Assembly: GCA_964618405.1 (NCBI GenBank)
Contig: CAZUAY010000164.1
Location: 1-9,061, forward strand
DNA: 9,061 nt
DNA from: JBBQIY01 sp964618405
GTDB taxonomy: Bacteria > Verrucomicrobiota > Kiritimatiellia > RFP12 > UBA3636
Direction of reading: 5' to 3'
Shown here: positions 1 to 6,615 of the stretch, one piece after another
Position numbering within the stretch: position 1 is the stretch's first letter
Layout: every line of letters begins with the position of its first letter
Notes under the pieces: generated by a model
Database searches by the model: none
The model's input: only the letters and a program-made list of their open reading frames with translations
Told to the model about the DNA's origin: nothing
Position numbers and translations under genes: made by a program

Positions 1-8
1 GGAAAAAA

Positions 9-29
9 TTACGAATTATGAATTACGAA
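9..29. repeat. Heptamer tandem repeat (TTAYGAA)x3
   Basis: Three consecutive 7-bp units, TTACGAA, TTATGAA and TTACGAA. The same unit recurs four times at 6539-6566 and once at the very end of the window (9055-9061, cut off by the window edge), so it is a dispersed intergenic repeat. It lies in the noncoding leader left of tetR. Confidence 0.8.
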
Positions 30-45
30 TACAAAAAGCGGTTCC

Positions 46-94
46 CTCGCTACTCACAACTCACGACTCGCTACTTCTCCCCGATCACCGATCG
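46..94. repeat. Degenerate heptamer repeat run (CTCGCTA-like)
   Basis: Seven 7-bp words in register: CTCGCTA, CTCACAA, CTCACGA, CTCGCTA, CTTCTCC, CCGATCA, CCGATCG. The first four clearly share a consensus, and the last three are paired variants of each other or drifted. CTCGCTA differs by one base from the GTCGCTA unit at 6482 and 8854. No gene is visible in 1-200. Confidence 0.65.
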
Positions 95-134
95 CAGCTA
101 CAGGGGTATTTGACAAAGCTCACGACTAGCGACT

Positions 135-180
135 GTAATCGGGCAGCCAACGGGGGCACCCCCCGTCACTGACCGATTAC
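135..180 (-). repeat. Palindromic hairpin element, copy 1
   Basis: A 46-bp imperfect palindrome bounded by GTAATCGG and CCGATTAC, with a G-run/CA/C-run centre. Read on the minus strand it matches copy 2 (8050-8095) at about 40 of 46 positions. The differences are one base in the right arm, the terminal base and a one-base shift of the loop within the G/C run. On the minus strand the element is followed by AGTCGCTAGTC, the same junction that follows copy 3 at 8853. It sits just upstream of the tetR promoter, and its stem could also act as a terminator for transcription entering from the left. Confidence 0.85.
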
Positions 181-200
181 CAAGAAGTGCGAGATGAGTA

Positions 201-230
201 TTGACAGCGTGCAGTCATTTATGTCATGAT
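201..230 (+). promoter_or_regulatory. Predicted sigma70-type promoter of tetR
   Basis: A perfect -35 hexamer TTGACA at 201-206 is followed by an 18-bp spacer and a -10-like CATGAT (4 of 6 consensus positions) at 225-230. The expected transcription start, near 237, falls inside the palindrome at 230-247, an arrangement typical of autorepression by a TetR protein. Confidence 0.55.
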
Positions 231-247
231 GTGAACGTTCATTCACA
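230..247. promoter_or_regulatory. Putative TetR operator O1
   Basis: An 18-bp palindrome with arms TGTGAACG and CATTCACA around a 2-bp centre; 7 of 8 arm positions are symmetric. It also contains the perfect 10-bp palindrome TGAACGTTCA. The same architecture recurs upstream of the adaptor gene at 970-987, with identical outer TGTGAA/TTCACA. The site overlaps the predicted tetR transcription start and ends 10 bp before the start codon. Confidence 0.7.
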
Positions 248-257
248 TAGAGGGCTT

Positions 258-884
258 ATGAGTACAAAAAAACAAGCAACAGAAATTCGACAGGACGCGA
301 TCGCACAAGCCGCATTGGATCTGATTGGTTCACACGGCATGAAGGGTCTGCGTATGACCGCGATTGCCAAAAAAGTGGGAATCGTTCCTTCTGGGATCTA
401 TCGCCATTTCCGGAGCAAGGACGAAGTACTCGATGCCATTCTCGATTTTATTCAACACCACTTTAGCGCCAATGTGCGCGCGGTAGCGCAGATGGAAGGC
501 GATACGCTTACGCGCTTGCATGCCTTGCTGATGAAACATGTCAGCCTTATCCAAGAGAACGCTTCGATTCCGACGGTCATATTTTCCGCAGACGTCTCGA
601 CGGCAAGTTCACGTCGTCGTCTTAAATTGCTGGGCATTATGGAGGCTTATCTTGCAGAAATTGCGGCTCTGGTAGAACAAGGGAAGCGAGAGGGGACAAT
701 TCGTGATGATGTGGAGGGGGGAACCGTGGCCGTGATGTTTATTGGACTCATCCAGCCGCCCACGATTCTCTGGCACCTGAGCGCTGGGACCTATGATGTG
801 ACGAAACAAGCCGAAGCGGCGTGGCCCATTTTTTGTAGAGCAGTTGGTCGCTTGATAGTAGCAGGAGAAATCACCGAAAATTAG
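258..884 (+). CDS. TetR/AcrR-family transcriptional repressor
   Basis: A 208-residue DNA-binding repressor predicted to control itself and the downstream efflux operon. The N-terminal TetR helix-turn-helix is clear: helix 1 at about 10-25 (RQDAIAQAALDLIGSHG), then helices 2 and 3 at about 33-52 (MTAIAKKVGIVPSGIYRHF) followed by the typical SKDEVLDAI. Residues 65-208 are helical and variable, as expected for the ligand and dimer domain, so the inducer cannot be named. The ATG at 258 is preferred: it has AGAGGG just upstream, while the longer frame opens on TTG at 201, which is the -35 hexamer. The gene position matches cecR (ybiH) beside E. coli ybhGFSR, but outside the HTH I see no specific resemblance to CecR, so orthology is not claimed. 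It is separated from the adaptor gene by 124 bp carrying a second operator. Confidence 0.93.
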   Translation: MSTKKQATEIRQDAIAQAALDLIGSHGMKGLRMTAIAKKVGIVPSGIYRHFRSKDEVLDAILDFIQHHFSANVRAVAQMEGDTLTRLHALLMKHVSLIQENASIPTVIFSADVSTASSRRRLKLLGIMEAYLAEIAALVEQGKREGTIRDDVEGGTVAVMFIGLIQPPTILWHLSAGTYDVTKQAEAAWPIFCRAVGRLIVAGEITEN

Positions 885-969
885 TAAACGATATGAAAAC
901 ACTCAACAGTAATATCGCCCTATGCGTTAGGAAACCGACCGTGAACCAAAAGACATTTTTTGTAAGTAA

Positions 970-987
970 TGTGAACAAGTGTTCACA
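970..987. promoter_or_regulatory. Putative TetR operator O2 before the efflux operon
   Basis: A perfect 8+2+8 palindrome, TGTGAACA-AG-TGTTCACA, ending 21 bp before the adaptor start codon. It shares TGTGAA..TTCACA and spacing with the site upstream of tetR. A single half-site GTGAAC lies at 941-946. No convincing -35/-10 pair is seen; AGTAAT at 965-970 is a weak -10 candidate. The rest of the 885-1008 gap holds no other recognisable signal and no terminator after tetR. Confidence 0.75.
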
Positions 988-1008
988 AGCAATAGAGGAG
1001 AAACACAA

Positions 1009-1995
1009 ATGAAAAAAAGAAAACTAATTATAATTCCCATCGTATTGGCAGCAGCAGCGTTTGGTATCTGGAAGTTTCGGGAAGCCAATGCCCCGGCTTC
1101 CGATACTATTCGTGTGTCGGGTAATATAGAGGTGACGTCTGCTCAGGTCAGCTTCAAACTTCCGGGCCGTGTCGTTCAGCGTCTCGTATCCGAAGGCGAA
1201 AGTGTAACAAATGGTCAAATCGTGGCCTACCTTGACGTCGCTGAACTGGAACAAGAGGTGGCGATGCGACAAGCGGAGGTGCGGACAGCACAAGCCGTGC
1301 TCGATGAGTTAGAGGCGGGTACGCGTCCGGAAGAAATCGCGCAAGCTGCTGCTGCGTTAGAAGTCGTGAAGGCCGAGGCTCAGCGTATGGCGAGCGAGTT
1401 TGAGCGCCAACAAGGGTTGTTCGCAGAAAAGGTTACCTCGTCTCGCGAGTTTGAGACGGCACAAGCCGCTTCCAGTACGGCCGTTGCGAGAGTGCAAGAA
1501 GCCGAAGCGCGACTCGCGCTGCTTGAAAAAGGCCCGCGTGAGGAGACCATCCGCGCCGCTCGCTCTCGCTTGGAACAAGCTCAGCAGGCGGTGGCGCTGA
1601 CGCAGACGCGTCTCGGCTATGGCACACTACGTACACCGCTTGCGGGCATCGTGTTGACGGAGGGTGTTGAGCCTGGCGAATACGTGGTTCCGGGAACGCC
1701 GGTGGTGACCGTGGGCAATCTCATGAATGTCTGGCTGCGCGGCTATATCAACGAAACCGATCTGGGTCGCGTGAAGATCGAACAGTCGGTCAACATCGTT
1801 ACCGATACGTATCCCGATAAAGTCTACGTGGGGCAACTGTCGTTTATCGCTTCTCAAGCTGAGTTCACGCCAAAGAATGTGCAGACGACTCAGGAGCGCG
1901 TGAAATTGTTGTATCGCATTAAAGTGGATATCGCAAATCCTGATCAGGAATTGAAGCCCGGTATGCCTGCTGATGCGGAGATACCTGCTCGGTAG
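1009..1995 (+). CDS. ybhG: HlyD-family periplasmic adaptor subunit of an ABC exporter (YbhG-like)
   Basis: A 328-residue membrane fusion protein that would bridge the inner-membrane ABC permeases to the outer-membrane TolC-like channel. Layout: cytoplasmic MKKRK, one N-terminal membrane anchor at about 6-22, first lipoyl half at about 43-78 (VSFKLPGRVVQRLVSEGESVTNGQIVAYLD), a long Ala/Glu/Gln-rich alpha-hairpin coiled coil at about 80-200, second lipoyl half at about 204-236 (TLRTPLAGIVLTEGVEPGEYV), then beta-barrel and membrane-proximal domains. From memory of E. coli YbhG, the resemblance is strong, including EEIAQAAAA in the hairpin and AEFTPK near the C-terminus. The ATG at 1009 has GAGGAG at 995-1000, 8 bp upstream; a longer frame from GTG 979 would run through the operator and is rejected. 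First gene of the pump operon. Substrate unknown. Confidence 0.93.
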   Translation: MKKRKLIIIPIVLAAAAFGIWKFREANAPASDTIRVSGNIEVTSAQVSFKLPGRVVQRLVSEGESVTNGQIVAYLDVAELEQEVAMRQAEVRTAQAVLDELEAGTRPEEIAQAAAALEVVKAEAQRMASEFERQQGLFAEKVTSSREFETAQAASSTAVARVQEAEARLALLEKGPREETIRAARSRLEQAQQAVALTQTRLGYGTLRTPLAGIVLTEGVEPGEYVVPGTPVVTVGNLMNVWLRGYINETDLGRVKIEQSVNIVTDTYPDKVYVGQLSFIASQAEFTPKNVQTTQERVKLLYRIKVDIANPDQELKPGMPADAEIPAR

Positions 1996-2003
1996 CGGGT
2001 ATT

Positions 2004-2175
2004 CTCCTCGTCCTCGAAAAAAAGGAATCGTAATGCAACGTCAACTCGATCCTGTCGAAATTAGCGGAACGTTTTTCATCATCGGCGCAGGTTGGAGAGG
2101 AAGAAACACAATACCAGACCGAGGGCGAAGGAGCGGGAGAAGGTTGAAACGAGTTTTAGGGTCGAGGACGAGGAG
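2004..2175. repeat. 14-bp inverted repeat enclosing part of the intra-operon gap
   Basis: CTCCTCGTCCTCGA at 2004-2017 is the exact reverse complement of 2162-2175. The right copy runs into GAGGAC/GAGGAG hexamer repeats at about 2165-2182. The arms lie about 145 bp apart, so a strong hairpin is unlikely; dispersed GAGGAC-type repeat units inserted in opposite orientations are the simpler reading. The whole gap between adaptor and first ATPase (1996-2326, 331 bp) is repeat-rich and, apart from one doubtful small frame, noncoding. Confidence 0.6.
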
Positions 2176-2191
2176 GAGGACGAATCAGTGA
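2033..2191 (+). CDS. Doubtful small ORF in the operon gap, 52 aa
   Basis: ATG at 2033 is preceded by AAAGGAA with 5-bp spacing, a plausible ribosome-binding site. The first 20 residues (MQRQLDPVEISGTFFIIGAG) look protein-like, but the remainder is Arg/Gly-rich translation of low-complexity repeat DNA. The CTCG-A-run-GGAAT sequence before this ATG closely resembles that before the first ATPase at 2309-2321. It may be the start of a decayed or interrupted gene whose 3' part was replaced by repeats, or chance. Not recognised as any family. Confidence 0.2.
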   Translation: MQRQLDPVEISGTFFIIGAGWRGRNTIPDRGRRSGRRLKRVLGSRTRRRTNQ

Positions 2192-2192
2192 A

Positions 2193-2219
2193 GTCAATAA
2201 GGTCACGAAGGTCAAGAAC
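2193..2219. repeat. 9-bp tandem repeat (GTCAANNAN)x3, locus 1
   Basis: GTCAATAAG, GTCACGAAG and GTCAAGAAC follow one another exactly in 9-bp register. The same unit appears at 6616-6651 in the gap before the tolC-like gene, so it is a second dispersed repeat family, distinct from the heptamers. Confidence 0.7.
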
Positions 2220-2251
2220 AAAGAACAAGCTAAGGCTTCTAAGAGGGAGAG

Positions 2252-2287
2252 GCGACAAAGTTTGCGACAAAGCGAGCGACAAAGTTT
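2252..2287. repeat. 12-bp tandem repeat (GCGACAAAGTTT)x3
   Basis: Two identical copies of GCGACAAAGTTT at 2252-2263 and 2276-2287 flank a variant, GCGACAAAGCGA. The repeat ends 39 bp before the first ATPase start codon. Open frames across this stretch are compositional artefacts. Confidence 0.8.
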
Positions 2288-2326
2288 AAAATGGCGTACC
2301 CTCACGCGCTCGAAAAGGAATGTTCA

Positions 2327-3265
2327 ATGAATGCAATAAAAACCGAAAATTTAACAAGGAGCTTTGGAGATGTGGTGGCCGTTGATGGGCTGTCGCTCTC
2401 GGTTGGCGAGGGTGAATTGTTCGGTCTCGTGGGGCCGGATGGTGCGGGTAAAACAACGACCATGCGCTTGCTCACCGCCATTCTCGATCCGACGTCGGGT
2501 GATGCCTGGGTTGCAGGTCATCATTCCGTGCGCGAAGCGCCAGCGATTAAAAACGCCATTGGCTATATGAGCCAGCGTTTCGGTCTCTATCCCGATCTCA
2601 CGGTGATGCAGAACATCAACTTTTATGCCGACATCTATGGCGTGCCGCGGAAGGGGCGTAGCGAGCAGATCGAGCGTCTGCTGTCATTCAGTAACCTGAC
2701 GCCGTTCAAGCAGCGGCTGGCTGGGAAGCTTTCAGGCGGCATGAAGCAAAAGCTGGGCTTAGCCTGTGCCTTAATTCACACGCCGAAAGTGCTTTTCCTC
2801 GATGAACCGACGAATGGCGTTGATCCTGTTTCGCGTCGCGATTTTTGGCGAATCCTCTACCAGTTGATCCGCGACGGGGTAACCATTTTCGTCTCCACCG
2901 CTTACCTCGACGAAGCGGAGCGTTGCACACGGCTGGCGCTGATCCATCGTGGCAAGTTGCTGGCCGTGGGAACGCCGGACGAGGTGAAGCGGTTGATGCA
3001 AGATACCATTCTGGAACTCCGAACGGCTGACCCGCGTCGGGCGGCAGCGGTCTTGCGTGGCGAATTGCCTGATTGCTCGGTTGGGCTCTTTGGCGACCGT
3101 GTGCATGTCGCAACACGCGATGTGGAAGCGACAAAAATTAAAGCCGAAACGATCCTGCGCGGTGTTGGAATTGGCATGGATGGGGTGCGTACTGTGACAC
3201 CGACACTCGAGGATGTGTTTGTGTCTGTGCTCGCGCATGAGACAGGAGGTGCGCGTCATGAATAA
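2327..3265 (+). CDS. ybhF: ABC exporter ATPase 1, equivalent to the N-terminal half of YbhF
   Basis: A 312-residue nucleotide-binding subunit powering the exporter in the inner membrane. Visible motifs: Walker A GPDGAGKTT (36-44, Asp in place of the usual Asn), Q-loop Gln 83 (YMSQ), signature LSGGMKQ (135-141), Walker B VLFLDE (155-160) and D-loop GVDP. The H-loop reads STAYLDEAE: the switch His is replaced by Ala 192. E. coli YbhF's N-half, as I recall it, has the same GPDGAGKTT, the same signature and STSYLDEAE, so loss of this His is a family trait. The partner gene keeps the His, so the heterodimer would have one degenerate ATP site. The ATG at 2327 has AAGGA 7 bp upstream; an in-frame ATG at 2291 lacks an RBS and adds residues unlike the family. 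The stop overlaps the next gene by 8 bp. Confidence 0.93.
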   Translation: MNAIKTENLTRSFGDVVAVDGLSLSVGEGELFGLVGPDGAGKTTTMRLLTAILDPTSGDAWVAGHHSVREAPAIKNAIGYMSQRFGLYPDLTVMQNINFYADIYGVPRKGRSEQIERLLSFSNLTPFKQRLAGKLSGGMKQKLGLACALIHTPKVLFLDEPTNGVDPVSRRDFWRILYQLIRDGVTIFVSTAYLDEAERCTRLALIHRGKLLAVGTPDEVKRLMQDTILELRTADPRRAAAVLRGELPDCSVGLFGDRVHVATRDVEATKIKAETILRGVGIGMDGVRTVTPTLEDVFVSVLAHETGGARHE

Positions 3266-4226
3266 TTCAGAAAATACGGTTACCGTTAGAGAGCTCGAAA
3301 AAAAGTTTGGCGCGTTTGTCGCCGTGAATCGCGTTTCGTTTGATGTGAAGCGTGGTGAAATTTTTGGTTTCTTAGGACCCAACGGCGCGGGAAAATCGAC
3401 GACCATTCGCATGCTGTGTGGCATCCTTGCGCCTTCGGGTGGCAGTGGCACGGTGGCGGGTCTCGACATCCGCACGCAGCAAGAACAAATTAAATCGAAC
3501 ATCGGCTACATGAGTCAGAAGTTCTCGCTTTATGAAGATTTGACCGTTGAAGAAAATATCGATTTCTACAGTGGTATCTACTTAATCCCGAAGGAAAAAA
3601 AACAAGCGCGCAAGGATTGGGTCATTGAAATGTCGGGGTTACAAGAGCATCGTCACGCACGAACCAAAACGCTCTCTGGCGGCTGGAAGCAACGACTCTC
3701 CCTCGGTTGTGCCATCTTGCACGAACCGCCCGTTATCTTTCTCGACGAACCGACCTCCGGTGTTGACCCGATTAGTCGTCGCCAGTTCTGGGATTTGATC
3801 TACGATCTCGCTTCGAAAGGTGTGACCGTTTTCGTGACCACGCACTACATGGATGAGGCCGAATACTGCGATCGCATTGGGCTGATCTACCGCGGTGAGT
3901 TGATAGCGCTCGGTACGCCAGCAACGTTGAAAACGGAGACGATGAAAGAAGAGGTGATTGAGGTGGTGTGTGATCGACCGCAGGATGCCATGGGCTTTAT
4001 TGAGCATCTGCCGGAGATTAAGGAAACCGCGCTTTTTGGTCGCGGCTTGCATGTTGTGGCCGAGAACGTTGATCGAGCAACAAAAGCCATTGAAACCGCC
4101 TTGCAAAAAAACAAGTGTCCAGTTGAACGCATCGAGCAGATTGTTCCTTCGATGGAGGATGTGTTTGTTTCGCTGATCGAAGCTCGTGACCGACTTGAAA
4201 GCCCACAGAAGGAGGTGCATCGATGA
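3258..4226 (+). CDS. ybhF: ABC exporter ATPase 2, equivalent to the C-terminal half of YbhF
   Basis: A 322-residue partner of the preceding ATPase. All catalytic motifs are intact: Walker A GPNGAGKST (40-48), Q-loop Gln 87, signature LSGGWKQ (139-145), Walker B VIFLDE (159-164) and H-loop TTHYMDEAEYCDR with His 196. This would be the catalytically competent subunit, supplying Walker A and the H-loop to the consensus site opposite ATPase 1's LSGGMKQ. A C-terminal regulatory region follows from about residue 215 and ends in MEDVFVSLI, a sequence also found near the end of ATPase 1 (LEDVFVSVL), supporting an old duplication. AGGAGGT at 3244-3250 lies 7 bp before this ATG, which decides the start over an upstream in-frame ATG at 3213. 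The start codon lies inside the end of ATPase 1, and the stop overlaps the next gene as ATGA, indicating translational coupling. Confidence 0.94.
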   Translation: MNNSENTVTVRELEKKFGAFVAVNRVSFDVKRGEIFGFLGPNGAGKSTTIRMLCGILAPSGGSGTVAGLDIRTQQEQIKSNIGYMSQKFSLYEDLTVEENIDFYSGIYLIPKEKKQARKDWVIEMSGLQEHRHARTKTLSGGWKQRLSLGCAILHEPPVIFLDEPTSGVDPISRRQFWDLIYDLASKGVTVFVTTHYMDEAEYCDRIGLIYRGELIALGTPATLKTETMKEEVIEVVCDRPQDAMGFIEHLPEIKETALFGRGLHVVAENVDRATKAIETALQKNKCPVERIEQIVPSMEDVFVSLIEARDRLESPQKEVHR

Positions 4227-5359
4227 AGTTTTACCGCATATGGGCGATTGCCCGCAAGGAGTTCGTACACATCGTGCGCGATCCGCGTAGTCTCGGTATG
4301 GCGATTGCTATCCCGATGTTGTTGCTGGTACTCTTTGGCTATGCCTTAACCTTGGATGTCGACAACGTGCCAACCGTGGTGTGGGATCAGAGCGGCACGG
4401 TTGAGAGTCGGGAATTCCTCAGTCACTTCGACGGCTCGGCATACTTCAAGATTGTGTCTGCCGTTCGTAATTATCACGAGGTTGAATACGCAATCGACAC
4501 CGGGCAGGCACTGGCAGCGCTGGTGATTCCTGCGGACTTTGCAGACGAGATTACGGCGCGACGGAATGTTCCCGTACAAATGATTGTTGACGGCAGCGAC
4601 GCCAACACCGCCACCATCGCCATGGGTTATGCGCGCGTCGTGGCACTCACCTATTCGCAGCACATTGCGGTGCACGACGCGCAACGGATGGGCGGTCAGA
4701 CGCTCAGCGCGCCGATTGAGGTGCGCCCGCGTGTTTGGTACAACGCCGACATGGAATCGCGCAATTACATCATCCCCGGGCTGATCGCTGTGATCATGAT
4801 GGTCATTGCCGCTTTGTTGACCTCACTGACCGTGGCGAAAGAATGGGAGAGCGGCACCATGGAGCAGCTCATCTCCACGCCCGTGCTCGGCCCTGAACTT
4901 GTGCTTGGAAAATTGCTTCCCTATTTTGCTATTGGTATGCTCGATGTGTTCCTCGCCGTGGTGATGGGAGAATTTGTTTTCAACGTTCCGCTCCGTGGGA
5001 ATGTTGCGTTGCTGTTTGGCATGGCGGCGATTTTCTTGGTTGGCGCGCTGTCGTTAGGATTACTCATTAGCATCGTGACGAAGAGTCAGCTTCTGGCCAG
5101 TCAATTAGCCATGGTGCTCACGTTCCTGCCCTCGTTTCTTCTCTCTGGTTTTATGTACGCTATTAGCAACATGCCTCGTCCGCTCCAAATCCTCACCCAC
5201 GTGATTCCGGCTCGCTACTTTGTGGCGCTACTGAAAGGCATTTACCTCAAGGGGGTAGGGCTCGAAATCCTGTGGATGCAAGCAGTACTACTCTCAGTTT
5301 TCGGCGCTTTCGTGATGTTTGTAGCGATTGTTAAATTTAAAAAGAAGGTGGCCTTATGA
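4223..5359 (+). CDS. ybhS: ABC-2 type permease (YbhS-like)
   Basis: A 378-residue transmembrane subunit of the exporter. Topology: a short cytoplasmic helix with KEFVHIVRDPRS, TM1 at about 24-44, a large extracytoplasmic domain at about 45-180, then five membrane segments at about 183-205, 231-253, 261-284, 292-313 and 349-371. This is the ABC2_membrane_3 plan. Family hallmarks are the DGSDANTA stretch (123-130), the EWESGTMEQLISTP coupling region (207-220) and LLSGFMYAISNMP (306-318). E. coli YbhS, as recalled, has DGSEPNTA and EWERGTMEALLST at the same places. AAGGAGGT at 4209-4216 is 6 bp before the ATG, which overlaps the ATPase 2 stop. The stop overlaps the next permease start. It would pair with the next permease as a heterodimer. 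Confidence 0.93.
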   Translation: MKFYRIWAIARKEFVHIVRDPRSLGMAIAIPMLLLVLFGYALTLDVDNVPTVVWDQSGTVESREFLSHFDGSAYFKIVSAVRNYHEVEYAIDTGQALAALVIPADFADEITARRNVPVQMIVDGSDANTATIAMGYARVVALTYSQHIAVHDAQRMGGQTLSAPIEVRPRVWYNADMESRNYIIPGLIAVIMMVIAALLTSLTVAKEWESGTMEQLISTPVLGPELVLGKLLPYFAIGMLDVFLAVVMGEFVFNVPLRGNVALLFGMAAIFLVGALSLGLLISIVTKSQLLASQLAMVLTFLPSFLLSGFMYAISNMPRPLQILTHVIPARYFVALLKGIYLKGVGLEILWMQAVLLSVFGAFVMFVAIVKFKKKVAL

Positions 5360-6489
5360 ACTTCGAACGTATCAAACGCATGTTGGTGAAAGAGTTTATC
5401 CATATCTTTCGCGACCCGAAGATGAAGGGCGTGATTTTTTTGATGCCCATTATCCAAGTGCTTGTCTTTGGGTATGCGGTCACGACTGATGTGAAGAATG
5501 TCGCGACGGCGGTGTTCGATCTCGACAACAGCACCGCTAGTCGCGAGCTGGTGGCGCGTTTCGAGAACTCCGGTTATTTCACTATCGTTGCGCGGCTCGA
5601 CCGCGAAGATCAGGTACGCGATGTGCTTGACCGTGGCACGGTGAGGACCGTGCTACGCTTCAACAAAGGTTTCGAAGAAGCATTGTTGGCAGGGCGCACC
5701 TCGCAACTTCAGGTCTTGCTCGACGGTACCGATTCCAATACCGCCGGCATTGTTCTCGATTACAGTGCCCGCATCGCGGGTGAGTATTCTCAAGCTATTT
5801 TGGTCACGCGAATGTCTCGTCTCAAAGGACAGTTCTCGCCCCCATCCGGTGTCGACATTCAGACGCGGGCTTGGTTTAATGAAAACTTAGAAAGCCGAAA
5901 TTTTTATGTTCCTGGCGTGATTGCCATTCTGGTTATGCTCATTACCCTGATGTTGACCAGTATGGCGGTCGTGCGCGAGAAAGAGGTGGGAACCATGGAG
6001 CAGATCATGGTCACGCCTATTACGCCTGGCGAATTTATTCTCGGCAAGAGCCTCCCGTTTGCGTTGATCGGTTTCGCCGATGTGATCGTGATTACGCTCA
6101 TTGGCGTTTTCTGGTTTGGCGTTCCTATTCGAGGTAACATCGGATTGTTGTTTCTTGGCACGGCGCTTTACTTGATGACGACCCTTGGCGTTGGGCTTCT
6201 GATATCGACAATTAGTCAGACGCAGCAGCAGGCGATGATGAGTACGTTTTTCTTTTATTTTCCTGCTGTGCTGCTCTCCGGCTTTATGTTTCCGATTGCC
6301 AATATGCCGTCTGTGATTCAGTGGCTGACGCTTGCGAATCCGCTCCGTTATTTTCTGATTATTATCCGAGGTCTCTTTCTGAAAGGCGTGGGGCTCTCGG
6401 TGTTGTGGCCGCAGATGGCTGTGCTGGCGGTCATGGGTGTTCTGATGCTGTGGGCCGCTTCGCGGCGGTTTGATAAGAGAAGTCGCTAG
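5356..6489 (+). CDS. ybhR: ABC-2 type permease (YbhR-like)
   Basis: A 377-residue paralogue of the preceding permease with the same plan: cytoplasmic KEFIHIFRDPK, TM1 at about 24-44, extracytoplasmic domain to about 182 containing DGTDSNTA (123-130), then five TM segments at about 184-206, 232-254, 262-284, 293-314 and 349-368. The coupling region is REKEVGTMEQIMVTP (207-221), followed by LLSGFMFPIANMP. The QTQQQA stretch before the fifth segment resembles STQQQA in E. coli YbhR as I recall it. AAGGTG lies 5 bp before the ATG, and the start overlaps the previous stop (ATGA). The last codons and the stop (AGT CGC TAG) lie inside a GTCGCTA heptamer repeat, so the final residues RSR and the stop may have been supplied by the repeat rather than inherited. 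Confidence 0.93.
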   Translation: MNFERIKRMLVKEFIHIFRDPKMKGVIFLMPIIQVLVFGYAVTTDVKNVATAVFDLDNSTASRELVARFENSGYFTIVARLDREDQVRDVLDRGTVRTVLRFNKGFEEALLAGRTSQLQVLLDGTDSNTAGIVLDYSARIAGEYSQAILVTRMSRLKGQFSPPSGVDIQTRAWFNENLESRNFYVPGVIAILVMLITLMLTSMAVVREKEVGTMEQIMVTPITPGEFILGKSLPFALIGFADVIVITLIGVFWFGVPIRGNIGLLFLGTALYLMTTLGVGLLISTISQTQQQAMMSTFFFYFPAVLLSGFMFPIANMPSVIQWLTLANPLRYFLIIIRGLFLKGVGLSVLWPQMAVLAVMGVLMLWAASRRFDKRSR

Positions 6490-6521
6490 TCGCTAGCAAG
6501 AGGGAGTAGGGAGTAGGGAGA
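6482..6521. repeat. Heptamer repeats (GTCGCTA)x2 then (AGGGAGT)x3
   Basis: GTCGCTA at 6482-6488 and 6489-6495 is followed after a few bases by AGGGAGT, AGGGAGT and AGGGAGA (6501-6521). The first array overlaps the 3' end of the upstream permease gene and contains its stop codon. GTCGCTA recurs four times at 8854-8881. Confidence 0.8.
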
Positions 6522-6538
6522 AGGCGCTAGCAACCAAA

Positions 6539-6566
6539 TTACGAATTATGAATTACGAATTATGAA
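6539..6566. repeat. Heptamer repeat (TTAYGAA)x4
   Basis: TTACGAA and TTATGAA alternate twice in perfect 7-bp register, matching 9-29. An ATG inside the array (6562) opens a frame into tolC, but it has no ribosome-binding site and would encode repeat-derived residues, so it is not used as the start. Confidence 0.85.
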
Positions 6567-6568
6567 GT

Positions 6569-6606
6569 TCAGGATCCTGATAGTCCATAGTCAATGGTCC
6601 ATAGTC
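6569..6606. repeat. 12-bp palindrome and heptamer repeat (NATRGTC)x4
   Basis: TCAGGATCCTGA (6569-6580) is a perfect palindrome. It is followed, sharing two bases, by GATAGTC, CATAGTC, AATGGTC and CATAGTC (6579-6606). This is another unit sequence with the same 7-bp period. Confidence 0.7.
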
Positions 6607-6615
6607 CTGAATCAA

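Noticed and set aside
201..257. Longer tetR start at TTG 201
   Set aside because: The TTG is the -35 hexamer TTGACA, the extra codons run through the operator, and ATG 258 has its own AGAGGG and begins the normal TetR N-terminus.
258..884. Naming the regulator cecR
   Set aside because: Only gene position agrees with E. coli cecR; outside the HTH the sequence shows no specific match that I can recognise.
979..1008. Upstream GTG start for the adaptor gene
   Set aside because: It lies inside the palindromic operator, and the ATG at 1009 has GAGGAG at good spacing and begins a normal Lys-rich membrane anchor.
2092..2289. 65-codon ORF rich in Glu, Arg and Lys in the operon gap
   Set aside because: It is a translation of GAGGAC, GTCAANNAN and GCGACAAAG repeats with no RBS and low complexity.
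3213..3257. Upstream ATG for ATPase 2
   Set aside because: It lies within the end of ATPase 1 and lacks a better RBS; AGGAGGT is ideally placed for ATG 3258, and the family starts there.
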